The notes beneath the pieces were generated by a model. It did no database searches. It was not told the origin of the DNA and was given only the letters and a program-made list of their open reading frames with translations. 64,000 nucleotides of DNA from contig JAODUP010000055.1 in NCBI GenBank assembly GCA_025642065.1, forward strand, positions 798,001 through 862,000, in the 5' to 3' direction. The DNA comes from Paralvinella palmiformis (taxonomy: Eukaryota > Annelida > Polychaeta > Terebellida > Alvinellidae). Made by a program: the position numbers and the translations under genes. Shown here piece after piece: positions 13,184 through 23,195 of this stretch (positions are counted from its first letter, which is position 1; each line of letters opens with the position of its first letter).

Positions 13184-14913
13184 CGGCAAAATTTATTTAT
13201 ATATAACTTATGCTACATGGAAAATAGTTACAATTTATAATGACAGCGCGCTGGAAATATATCACTGAAAGTTTAAATGGAAAGAATTTGTAAAAAGGTT
13301 CCTTCATAAGTGACGTCATCAAATGCCATTCGTGTTCCAAGAATATGCGTTTCGGTTTTGGGTTTAGGCGCTCATCAAAATGTAAGCGTTGATCGACATA
13401 TGACCCGTGTCTTCCGATGCTCACTTGATAAGTATCAAGTTTCTTCGTTGGCTGTACACAAAGACACCACCTACTTTGCCTCATTACACTTGGAAGCCGA
13501 TCCGCCCTTCTAGCCTACCCTGTGCACAAAAGTGGCCGAAAAACAGCAACCTTTATGGGCTTGGGGTCAGACATGGGGTCAATTGCATTTTGTCAATTCC
13601 AATTCCACCCAATTCCATTTGGTCAATTCCAATTCCAATTCCACATCAAATTTATCAATTCCAATTCCAAATGTTTCAATTCCAATTCCGTTTTTTACCG
13701 ACTCTTTTTTACCTACTACTTTTTACCATGACTAGGTACTCCGAGTACTTACTCCGAGATCCTACCTGGAATACCTACTCCGAGTAGTTTATATTGCGAG
13801 TAGGATTGTCATGGAAGAAATATTTCTGAATTAAAAAATTTAATGGTAAATTAATTTGAGCATTAAATTTTGTTGTCGGAAACTTCAATTCCAATTCCAC
13901 ATTTATCAATTTCAATTCCATATTTTTTTTAAATAATCAATTCCAAATCCGGAATTAGAACTGGAATTGACCATCAATTCCAATTCCGGAATTGAATTGA
14001 TCCCATGTCTGGTTGGGGGTTTATTTTCACGCAAAGAATAAACATATACGTAAAACTTTATGATACAAATCCACTATTAGAGCTGCGCTATTTTTTCACT
14101 GAATATTATTTTCACCACAATCCTTACAGCTCCTGGAGTAGATATTCGTCTCTACGTCATTTCTCATAATAACATTTTCCAGCGATTAAAATAAAACGTA
14201 GTATTTATTTCACAATACTTAGCAAAACCGTCTCGTGGCGTCGCTAATAGTGCCATCCGTAGCACGCCTCCGGGTGATGAGATAAAATGTAAGTGTTGGA
14301 TGCGTCTGGAGAATATTTCATCCATCAATAAAAGACTGTCCTATTAATAGCATTTCATTTGGTCGAAGCTTCTTAGACATAGCCCCATATTAGACCAGGA
14401 CCGAGACTCAACAAATCAGTCATCCGCTGGATTATACTTAACTAACGTATTGTCATAGACCCGTATACTCGCGTCTCTACATCCCAGACATTAGCTGATT
14501 GGGTGAAATACTGTCCAGACAATTAATAATTCGCGGCGCTACTTTATCGCATACACTATTTTGTTGCCGAAACGCACATAGGCCGATCAACACTACTTTG
14601 GCGACACAAGTTTAGGTTCGTGAAATATTTACGCGTATATCCACACGAAGTTCACAATCGAGTACCCGTGCAGTTATCTGACCAGTATATGTATCGTTTT
14701 CATCTGCGAAACGGAAATAAAAGCTAATGAGTTGTTCTCATTCGTGCACAACTGATATGCCACGGACACTGTTCTGGTACTTAATCAACGTACTTAGGTC
14801 TAATTATCTACGGATCATGCTGTCTCTAGGGAAATTGACCATAATCTCAACTGATCTCACTGTCACCCAGAATCTGCATTTGAGGACCAATACATAGAGT
14901 TTGTTTATAGGCA

Positions 14914-15003
<90 letters not shown>

Positions 15004-17194
15004 GTGTGTGTGTGTGCGTGTCGTGCGTGCGTGCTGCCTGGACACTGAGGGAAAGATGATCCATTTCCAAAAATCGGCGGATTGGTCATGACGATAATCG
15101 GTATGTCAATTGCCTGCCTTCTCTAGTAAAATAGAACTCGATTTCAAGTGACGCGCTTAAATCTGTTAAAAACGCAATCCTAGTACAAAATGTGCTCCCA
15201 CACTGGAATTAACAAGAAATACCGTAAATATTTTGCTCCGATGTTTCCCAACCGTCCACCCACCTAGAAATTTACACCGCCATCTACTGCGACAGCAAGA
15301 ATTAGACGGTAAACGTTAACCAAAATCGTCAGTTTCAGGAATTCCTCTAAATGCTCCTCAAATTATTTTTCATCCTCAGAAAAGGATATTGAACTGTCCG
15401 ACGAAGAAAAACTGTACAACTATTTGCTGTTTCGATACAACAGGGCCATCCGGCCTGTGGCGAAGACCACAGAATCGGTTTACGTGAACGTTACATTTAG
15501 CCTGATGCAGATCCACGGCCTCGTAAGATATTTTCCGTTCCTTTCTCGCATGTCGAATTTTCCAAACAAAGTATTCACCTGTAATCGGTAATGCGATTTC
15601 TAACTAGACAAGTCGATTACTAGTACCTGTCAACGTTATGGCTTAATAATAAATTGAGCGAAATCAGCTACGCTTCGATCTGTACTTAAGGTTTTGTATT
15701 CGAAAAAATAGGTATTGTTTAATAATTTGACGATTGTCATTGCAGAATGAGAAGACGCAGGTGTTCCGTACATATGGCTGGCTTGTTGTGGTTAGTATTA
15801 CTTAGATGTAAGAGTGCTTTCTTCAACGCGATAACGACATCTAATGCATGTTGTTGTTCGCGTTAAAATGGCACATTGATTAGCTGACATTTGCCATTCG
15901 TATTCCTTGACCGCCTCAAACAACGCTGAGACATAACACACAATTAATAGTAACCGGCCTCATCCGCAATAAAGTGTTCAGTTCATTTTCAGGAATGGGA
16001 TGACCGACGTTTAGTGTGGAATTCATCAGACTATGACAACATGACGGAATTAGTCATCGATTCTACGATGCTATGGACTCCTGAACTTGCCCTCATTAAC
16101 GCGTAATTTTATAACTTTATTTTGATTCTTACATTCTCTAGGTTTTAAACGAACTGAATTTTTCTTTTGAAGATTTTCAGTTAAAATAACGCGTAAAACT
16201 TGGTTCTTTGTCGTCTTTAGTGTCTGAGCTATTTATGCCATACGTTTGGCTTGTCAACAACCCTAGAGTAGCTAGTATTATAGATTACTTATTTAATTTA
16301 GACGTACCGATTTGCGTTCTTCGTGGTATCCATCAGTACAATAATGGCGTTTAAGAAATGAAATTATATACAAAATCCTTTAAAAAAACTAAATCTCTCC
16401 AATCGTCATCGAATTATTTATGGGAGTACAAATAGTCTGCACCAACTCCACAATACAGAGTTCTGACCATCACTTGGTAAATATTGTTTCTATTAAGCAA
16501 TTAAACATTCAAAAGCAGTTTCATGTTTAGAAATATTCAGGAATCTTGTCACCGTGTCGTCATAGTACGAAAACGAAGTAGCAATATAATATACACAGTG
16601 CGATTTGAAACGGTGCGCAATTGGCACCAGCAGAGCTTTTGTTCAATTAACCAATACGACGTTTCAGTTTTACCATCGTAACTAATAACTACGAGGATGT
16701 CTAATATTGCGTTCTATTCCTATCTATACTGATCTGGGGGCAGCGTTGAATGGCAATTCCCCGAGTTCACCCAGTACCGTGCCATAGTGAGACACGACGG
16801 CTACATACGGTGGGAACCGGCAGGCGTATTCGAAACTTCGTGTAAAATCGATATTACCTTCTACCCGTACGACACTCAGGTGTGTTCGCTGATTTTTGGT
16901 ACGTGGACTTTCACTAGTGAACAGGTGAACCTTACCAACTCCACTGCGAACATACTGCTCGACGATTACAGTACGAACGGCGAGTGGTTAATCAAACGAC
17001 ATAAGGTATGATAGAAAACACGTTATTGCTATTTTAAAGCGATTCTTTTGATACTTTCGTCCTGTCCTGAAATACACAATTCCATTAAAACTGTAGATGA
17101 AACTATTTGATATTTTCAGTTTATCCTAACTGTGATATTATTTTAAATTACGACATTACAATACGTGGATATTTTAATTGCGTGTATTAAGCTT

Positions 17195-17250
<56 letters not shown>

Positions 17251-18738
17251 GTAGAGTTGTGTACTGACGTCATCGATATGTGTGTATTTTTGTATAGCTA
17301 AGCATGAATCTAATCTTTGAGGCCGAATTGTTTTCTCGGTTGCGTATGAAGCCACCACTTCGTGTAGGTCAACACAGAGTAGTCCATGTGAAGACAAACT
17401 TATTACGACGTTTTGACCAATTAAAACACCTAATTTATGAAGACCTAAAACTTGTAAGATAAATATGAAAGACTAACTAATCGTGGCAATAAAAGTCACG
17501 GCTGCTAGAATTATCTGAAAAGGGTATTCCCCATCTAAGAATTTACTTCAGACGATTGATGTCAGTTATTCCTTGTTAACAGTTGTGTTTCCGTCTCGGT
17601 TTCCGTCTCATTGTTTCATCACATCAAAACCTTTGCCTAAAAGTTTAGTTTATCAAGGTTTATGCCAAACAACCAAGAGCACATAGTTAGTTATTTAATA
17701 AAGTTTGTTTTCTACTGTGTCTAGGTCAACAGGTTGGAATTTGTGTACGAATGCTGCCCGGATATTGGATTTTCCAAGGTCCAATTCACATTGTTCCTCT
17801 CCCGACGTCATCGCTTCTTCACGCTGAATCTCGTCCTACCCTGTGCCATGCTTTCGTCATTAACGCTGGTAACCTTCCTGTCACCACCAGACCAGGGCGA
17901 AAAAATATCACTTGGCATTTCCATTCTGCTATCATTCTCCGTCTTTCTACTCTCACTGTCTGAAAACATGCCCAAAACCTCAGAGAAACTGCCACTATTC
18001 GGTAAGTTATTTAATTTGTTTAGAAAACAAATGTACGCATATTTCTATTTTCTCGCGATAACTGGAGATGGACAATCCCATATCGATCAGTTTCGTTACA
18101 TTTCAGGGATCTTCACCACTTTTGTTATGTTGATGAATACGTCGTCGGTCATGCTGACGGTGTTAGTTCTGAACCTTCACCACAGGAATCGGAGCCAGCC
18201 AATCCCAAAATGGTTGAGGTCACTCATCTTCGAGGGCCTGGCGCGACTTCTGTGCATGCACTCGCAGGAGGACGCAGAAGGCGAACAAGCCACCGGCGAT
18301 ACGGTGTATAAGTACGAGGACTACCGGCGTAACAAAGCGCAGCGAAGACGATTCAAGACGAGAGATGGCTATTCGTTGGCCAGCGCCGCCGCCCAGTTTA
18401 GGAAGAACATCAAAACGACCGGTCTTCTCCTTCCCGGACAGCTCCCGGTCAGCGTCATCAATCGGCGACAGGACGCGTCGAGCGACGAGACGAACGACGC
18501 CAGCAACCAACGGTCGACCAATGGTCGGGGTGTGACGATACCCTCGTTATTGGAGGAAAACTGCAAGGAACAGGACAACCTGCTGAAGGCGGAGTACTTT
18601 CTCAGCTGCGAATTGCAAGAATGGAAGCGACTGGCCGGAATAGTCGACCGCTTGTTCTTCTGGTTGACGTTTCTGTCGTTAATTGTCGTCAGCGCCGGCA
18701 TGATTGGGTTGTTGTGGGCCCACGAACCTCTACAATAA
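6435..18738 (+). CDS. Alpha-type nicotinic acetylcholine receptor-like cys-loop channel subunit, 7 exons
   Basis: Subunit of a pentameric ligand-gated cation channel of the plasma membrane. Exons: 6435-6588, 15380-15522, 15746-15790, 15993-16102, 16744-17005, 17725-18001, 18107-18738; GT-AG and phases agree, total 1623 nt, 540 aa. The start is the ATG of a hydrophobic signal peptide (MSVAIQAGVLTLVFLLGFAQ). Visible: conserved EWDD/W ligand-domain core (115-142), 13-residue Cys loop C184-C198, loop B Trp205, vicinal cysteines YECC at 246-249 (alpha-type), M1 about 269-290, M2 about 298-317 with GEK and 9' Leu (cation-selective pattern), M3 332-354, long basic cytoplasmic loop, M4 513-535 and a short tail. 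N-glycosylation sequons NVT, NMT, NLT. The 45-nt exon 3 is typical of the family. Odd: the loop A Tyr position is Ile149 and the second loop C aromatic is Phe, so the natural ligand is uncertain. The subtype cannot be assigned; many invertebrates have expanded families. Confidence 0.93.
7581..7944 (+). mobile_element. SINE-A, full copy with target-site duplication
   Basis: Head with Pol III A box (ggcctagcggttaagca) and B box (ggttcgaaccc), conserved body (gagattaatttctcggctca type) and an A/C-rich tail (aacaacaaaacc). Flanked by perfect 14-bp direct repeats accctgatcagaca (7567-7580 and 7945-7958), showing LINE-style insertion. It is in receptor intron 1, sense orientation. Confidence 0.88.
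8347..8452. repeat. Two (TA)n tracts with a shared flank
   Basis: TA runs at 8347-8378 and 8427-8452 separated by cgtatacatagatg...ggtatgc. Confidence 0.85.
9061..9240. repeat. CA/CACG/CGCG-rich tract
   Basis: Mixed CACG, CACA, ACAT and a terminal cgcgcgagcgcgcg; alternating purine-pyrimidine throughout. Confidence 0.85.
9441..9810 (+). mobile_element. SINE-A, full copy
   Basis: tRNA-like head (gcggttaagcacccggcac, B box gggttcgatccc), full body, tail aacaaaacaaacaaacaac. It sits within (ACT)n; actagtac occurs on both sides, consistent with target-site duplication in a repeat. Confidence 0.85.
10034..10204 (-). mobile_element. SINE-B copy, inverted, in receptor intron 1
   Basis: tgctgttttacggccacttt to taccaattagacca; B-box region gattcggactcggg on plus. 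Confidence 0.75.
11636..11823 (-). mobile_element. SINE-B copy, inverted, in receptor intron 1
   Basis: ggtgctttacggccactttt to gaccacggaggcgccctc; closest to the 10034 and 2957 copies. Confidence 0.75.
12199..12345. repeat. CTCA tract
   Basis: Degenerate ctgactcactcgctcactc passing into pure (CTCA)n. Confidence 0.9.
12380..12670. promoter_or_regulatory. CpG-rich patch inside receptor intron 1
   Basis: A sharply bounded CG-rich segment rich in CGATCG, CGAACC and GACGAC words, between a CTCA repeat and poly-C/CA runs. Two related words, gttacaatggctcgtg (12371-12386) and gttacagcgatggctcgtcc, occur at either end. No long reading frame and no RNA fold is recognised. It could be an internal promoter or enhancer, or an old GC-rich repeat. 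Confidence 0.3.
13122..13180. repeat. (TA)n microsatellite
   Basis: About 29 TA units after a tgtgttgtgtgt lead. Confidence 0.9.
13568..14011. mobile_element. CAATTCC inverted-repeat element, copy in receptor intron 1
   Basis: Terminal inverted repeats CAGACATGGGGTCAATT (left) and AATTGATCCCATGTCTG (right). The body reiterates CAATTCC or its complement GGAATTG many times. Flanks (ttgggg on both sides) may be the remains of a target-site duplication. A second inverted-repeat insert (13726-13814) interrupts it. The 5' CAG ends and size suggest a hAT-like MITE; the superfamily is inferred. Confidence 0.65.
13726..13814. mobile_element. Nested TACTCCGAG-word element
   Basis: Bounded by ccatgac (13726) and gtcatgg (13814), inverted copies. 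Between them TACTCCGAG or a near match recurs (gtactccgagtacttactccgag, cctactccgagtag, gcgagtag). It interrupts the CAATTCC element, so it inserted or arose later. Confidence 0.4.
14917..15020. repeat. Compound (TA)n(TG)n microsatellite
   Basis: TA to 14955, then TG to about 15020, upstream of receptor exon 2. Confidence 0.95.
17197..17248. repeat. (TA)n microsatellite in receptor intron 5
   Basis: TA run with one phase break. Confidence 0.9.
18002..18106 (+). other. Stop-free 105-nt intron between M2 and M3 of the receptor gene
   Basis: The sequence has a strong donor (g|gtaagt) after LPLF and an acceptor (tacatttcag|gg) before IFTTF. Removing it joins LPLFG to IFTTFVMLM with the canonical family spacing. 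It is exactly 35 codons long with no stop, so a simple reading frame runs through it and would add about 35 residues, including an aromatic-rich KQMYAYFYF stretch, to the M2-M3 loop. By family knowledge that loop couples binding to gating and is length-conserved, so I treat this as intron. Retention would give a different full-length protein rather than a truncated one. Confidence 0.85.
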
Positions 18739-19118
18739 GTGATAGATAGGGATAACGGTTGCGACCACAAATCTTGGGTGTTCGATGAAGAAGTTGGTTC
18801 GCCTTTTCACCTCGGAAGATTGCCACTCCCAGAAACGTTATTTCACTGCCGTTCCAGACTATAAATTCCACTAAGGGGGTTTATACTTGCGTCCCTGTGC
18901 TAGTAACAACAGACCCAAATTAGACGATGTGGCATAACATCATTCGAATTTGCTACGAGTCTTCCGAGCAAGCCGACACAGGTGACGCGTTCTACTTTTT
19001 GAAACGGGAAAAAACAAACTAGAAATATACTGATGGTACGAAGGGGTTAAAACTAATTTAAAACCGAATGTGCTGTTTAAATTATCGATATGGTATCTTA
19101 AATTGTACAGCGAATTCT

Positions 19119-19124
19119 AATAAA
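19119..19124 (+). terminator. Candidate polyadenylation signal of the receptor gene
   Basis: AATAAA about 380 nt after the receptor stop codon, on the gene strand, in AT-rich sequence. It is the first canonical hexamer I noticed downstream; other signals cannot be excluded. Confidence 0.4.
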
Positions 19125-19518
19125 TATTTCCTAACACAAGTCACAGCCAGAAAATAGTAATTTGCAATGAATGAAAATGAGGTAACAATATGTGTTTGTT
19201 TGGTTTTTGTTCATTCGCAAATTGCTTGTTTGTTTACTATTTGAATGCTCCAGTTATTTCAAATTTAGTATATTAATTTAGAAACACTTCATGACATTAG
19301 TTCAAAAACAGATTTAGAAGTGTTGTATACTAATTATACAAAAAAGAATGCTACATATTTATTGGCATAAATTGTATTCCATAATATTAGCTATGGCTTC
19401 ATTTGCGTCAGAAACATGCAAACATATAATTAACCTCTGACAGTATTTGCAAACATTGAGAGTAATAATGGAAATCCGATTCTAACTTAAAATTATCGTA
19501 AAGGTCTTACACTCCACA

Positions 19519-19519
<1 letters not shown>

Positions 19520-19562
<43 letters not shown>
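19520..19562. repeat. (TA)n microsatellite
   Basis: About 21 TA units. Confidence 0.9.
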
Positions 19563-19568
<6 letters not shown>

Positions 19569-20160
19569 AAACGTGCTGCGTTCTCTGCAATTACTTCAGA
19601 TAAGAAAAAATAATTTCTTTACAGTGAAACCTATACTCTTATTTTAGTAGTTCGCATCTTGTTTCACATCATTTCCAAACACAGAAAGAGCTCACTCGAA
19701 AAGCCTAAATTGGTCGTAAAGCATACAAATCTTTAAAACATCGTACGAGTTACGACGAATGACCAACAGACATCTGACTGGCCCATGGGATCACTTCAAT
19801 CGTGTCAGCTTTATCTACGTAACAAAGGCTTAAAACAAAACAGCAAACTGGACACGCTAACCTGAAAGTCTTCGTACCCGTATAGCTGGTGTTTTAAACG
19901 GTGTTTAAGCAGCGTTTATAACATTATCTTATATTAAATAATTTAGAAAATGAGCGAGGAGACGGAACCACGAATTACTACCGTTTATAGTCGGGTGAGA
20001 TTTGGTCGTATTCCACGCCGTGTTTTGGTATTCCTAATGGACGGTTAATTCATAACGGTTATTCAACATGGTGAATGTTTCATGTCGGTACTACGTTCAT
20101 CATAATCACTACCCTATAGGAAAAAAGGGCACTCTAGAACGAGCGAACGACCGGGTTGGC

Positions 20161-20183
20161 GGGTGATTGATTGATTGATTAAG

Positions 20184-20230
<47 letters not shown>

Positions 20231-20416
20231 GTGAGTGAGTGAGTGAGTGAGTGAGTGAGTGAGTGAGTGAGTGAGTGAGTGAGTGAGTGAGTGAGTGAGT
20301 GAGTGAGTGAGTGAGTGAGTGGTGGTGGAGTGGTGGTGGTGGTGGTGGTGGTGGTGGTGAGTGAGTGAGTGAGTGAGTGAGTGAGTGAGTGAGTGAGTGA
20401 GTGAGTGAGTGAGTGA
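20161..20416. repeat. (GATT)n(GAGT)n(GGT)n(GAGT)n compound array
   Basis: GATT to 20228, GAGT to about 20321, GGT to about 20359, then GAGT to 20415; four homogeneous blocks in one 255-bp array. Confidence 0.95.
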
Positions 20417-21358
20417 AAAGGCTTAAGGACACATCGGCACGAAAGGGTCATTTATTGTCGTCTTCTCTAGAAGGGGACATTTTCATCATAAATTGGTGGA
20501 GTTTTATCGACATAAAGGTTGTTGGTGTGCAACTGGATATTTTAATATCAGTTTATCAGGTTCTCTTTTTAACGTTTTTTTGGAAATATGAGTGCAGCAT
20601 ACTTAATAAAGGGGTGGATATTTGATTCCTATAGGCAGAGTAATGGAATACAGAGCTTCAGATTGGAGTTAGGTGAGGCTATGGGATGTTTCATTTGAAA
20701 TGACTAGGAAATTTTCATTAAGTTATGAATCCTAGTCTTCTTTTTTCTCTCGCGGCCCAATATCTCTGACTTCAGCACTCGAGGTTTCCGTTAGGGTGGC
20801 CTCACCCTTAGTCCGTGTCAGGCTAGACTCAATCCATTGCCCCAATCCAGTTTGGGTATCCCTAGCAGAAGTCAAACCTGCTGCTCAGAAATACAAGCCC
20901 CCTCGCCACGTCAATGGATGCACTACAGAGGGATGATGTGTGTGACCACCACTAATACTGAATTGGGCACTCACTTAGTCACTCACTCATATATAGCAGC
21001 AGGAATCAGCCGACCAATCACAGTAAGGTAAGTTCTAGATTTAAAGGAACAGTTCACCTTCATTTCACGACTATTACGGCTGTGTTCACAAATATCATAA
21101 ATGATGTCAAAATGTAAAATCGATCACCCACCTATTAAATAATCCAGTTCAAAGTGCTGATTAATCGACTATTAATGGCCTGTGAGCGCCGCCATTTTGA
21201 AGCTAGACACAGACCGGAAGCTCCTGAATGCTGACATCACTTGAACAAGCAACTTGACCGGAAGTCTGCATAACCAATTTAAAAGCATGTAAACAAGTAT
21301 TAGCCAAGAATGACTCCAGAATAAAACGGAGTAATTTCGCTAAATTTACATCCTGACT

Positions 21359-21459
21359 GACATTCAGCCATATCAGTTTGAGCCAGAAGGAATATTACAA
21401 GATGAAGATGATTCCGATTGTTTCGAAGAAAGTGGAATCATCCTAGAAAGCATGATGAG

Positions 21460-21460
<1 letters not shown>
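21359..21460 (+). mobile_element. Possible transposon first exon with PYQFEP motif
   Basis: Reads DIQPYQFEPEGILQDEDDSD then CFEESG in one frame. A PYxFEP motif followed by an acidic stretch is familiar from N termini of transposon-encoded and P2X7-tail-like proteins of invertebrates. Upstream 21045-21250 has ccgccattttg and similar words seen near such elements. A CA/TA tract interrupts it at 21461. Assignment is tentative. Confidence 0.3.
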
Positions 21461-21503
<43 letters not shown>

Positions 21504-21526
21504 ACACACACACAAACAAACACACA

Positions 21527-21605
<79 letters not shown>

Positions 21606-21606
21606 G
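21461..21606. repeat. Compound (CA)n(TA)n(CA)n microsatellite
   Basis: CA-rich with caaacaaa interruptions, then about 25 TA units, then acacac. Confidence 0.95.
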
Positions 21607-21849
21607 CGTATACATATACACGATTGGAATCTTTATTCTTGAAGGGTAGATATGCTAAATATGTACAAACCTAATTTGAAGAAGAAAAAAAACTATGACA
21701 AAATTCCAAGTTGACAATAAAATAATAAAAGATCCTGTTTTTATTGATAATGCATTTAATAATTCTTATATAAATATAGGAATGAGTCTGGCAGGCAAAA
21801 TACCACTTTCCCATACATAAATTGATCCAATGTCAAATAAGTAAAAATT

Positions 21850-23060
21850 GTTATGGAAATTCATTATATCTTAAACCAATTGCGAACAAGTGATATTGTT
21901 ACACAACTGTCCTATATATTCAACTTATCGCTACAGTGTGGAGTATTTCATGATGAAATGAAATTAGCTAAGGTAATTCCCTTGTATAAAAATGGTGATA
22001 AAATGATAATTAGTCATTATATAGACCTGTATATTTACTGTCTGTATTTCTAAAATATTAGAAAAAATAATGTATAATCGCATTACGGATTTTGAGAATA
22101 AGCACGATGTGTTCCAATTTGGCTTCCGTGAAACACTCAATGGCATTATCCGTCTTGGTGGATAGAATTATTAGCACTGTTGACGAAGGTAGATATTTTA
22201 TTGGTTTGTTCCTAGATTTTAGTAAAGCTTTTGATACTGTGAATCACCAGATAATGTTGAATAAACTTGATAAATATGGTATCAGGAGTGTTGCAAATAC
22301 ATGGATAAATAGTTATTTGACCAACCGCAAACAATTCATTTCTTTCAATGATAATATTTCAACAGCTAACACAGTTTTATGTCGGGTTCCGCAGGGGTCA
22401 ATACTGGGACCACCTTTGTTTCTATTATATGTTAATGATATAATGTTAATATAGCTGATAATATTTTCACAATATTATTTGCAGATGACACTAATGATTT
22501 TATTCACGGAGACAATCTGAATAATATGAGGGTTACTATGAACAAAGAATTATGTAAGTTAGTGCTACGGTTGAATATTAATAAATTATCGATGAATAAT
22601 TGTAAAACGTATTTTATAATATTTAGATTTAAAAAAAAAGGAATGGTCGTTTCAACACAGATTTGAAAATAAATACTCAAACTATTACTGGAGTTGAATC
22701 CACAAAATGTTTGGGAGCATAATTGAGTAACATCTAACGTGGAGAGAACATATAAATACAATGAAAAATCAAACATCCGTAAGACTTGGGATAAGTTGCT
22801 AAACTAGAAAATTATTAAATATTACCACTCTTGTATATTATGCATTTCTATACCCATACCTAATGTACTGTATTGAAGCGTGGAGCGGAGCCCTGTCATC
22901 TTACAAAGATGTGTTAATTAAAATTCAAAAGAAAATTGTCGGGGGGACCTTCTCTGCATCTTATAACGCACACACTCCACAATATTTAAAAACTGAACAT
23001 CATGACACTTTGTATGTATATTCATGTTTAATGCGGCCAAGCATATACATCCTCAAATCT
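21850..23060 (+). mobile_element. Broken LINE reverse-transcriptase ORF (Jockey/CR1-like clade)
   Basis: Plus-strand fragments in several frames: KLAKVIPLYKNGDK (21960-22001), SKILEKIMYNRI (about 22052-22085), FLDFSKAFDTVNHQIMLNKL (22209-22270), VPQGSILGPPLFLLYVNDI (22387-22440), then FADDTNDF (22488-22510) carrying the catalytic DD, followed by a C-terminal part to about 23060 (YCIEAWSGA, HTPQYLKTEH). Order and spacing are those of a non-LTR RT. Frameshifts and stops show it is inactive. Flanks do not show clear target-site duplications by eye. Confidence 0.85.
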
Positions 23061-23122
23061 TGGATTCGATGTTTGTATAAAATAAAATTATTCATAATTA
23101 GGGAACTAGACATTAGCCATGT

Positions 23123-23195
23123 GGTAATTATAATCAGTAATCGATTGTAATCGAACACTTGATCTCAAGTAATTGTAATCAGCACGACTACTAGA
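23123..23195. repeat. GTAATCGA-word cluster
   Basis: gtaattataatcagtaatcg, attgtaatcgaa, caagtaattgtaatcag within 70 bp, ending near actagacatg. Same style as the other motif-reiteration loci, with its own word. Confidence 0.4.

Larger units (their letters stand above)
6589..15379 (+). other. Large first intron of the receptor gene and its contents
   Basis: 8.8 kb between the signal-peptide exon and the first ligand-domain exon. It holds two full SINE-A copies (7581-7944, 9441-9810), two SINE-B copies (10034-10204, 11636-11823), several (TA)n and (CA)n tracts, a CTCA-repeat stretch (12199-12345), a CpG-rich patch (12380-12670), the CAATTCC inverted-repeat element (13568-14011) and a TA/TG tract (14917-15020). 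I see no other exon. Confidence 0.7.

Noticed and set aside
13585..13700. CRISPR-like array of CAATTCC repeats
   Set aside because: Repeats are 7 bp, unevenly spaced, on both strands, and in a eukaryotic intron with transposon-type ends.
17734..18738. A single 334-codon exon for the 3' half of the receptor
   Set aside because: It reads through the 105-nt intron; splicing at gtaagt...cag restores the canonical M2-M3 spacing.
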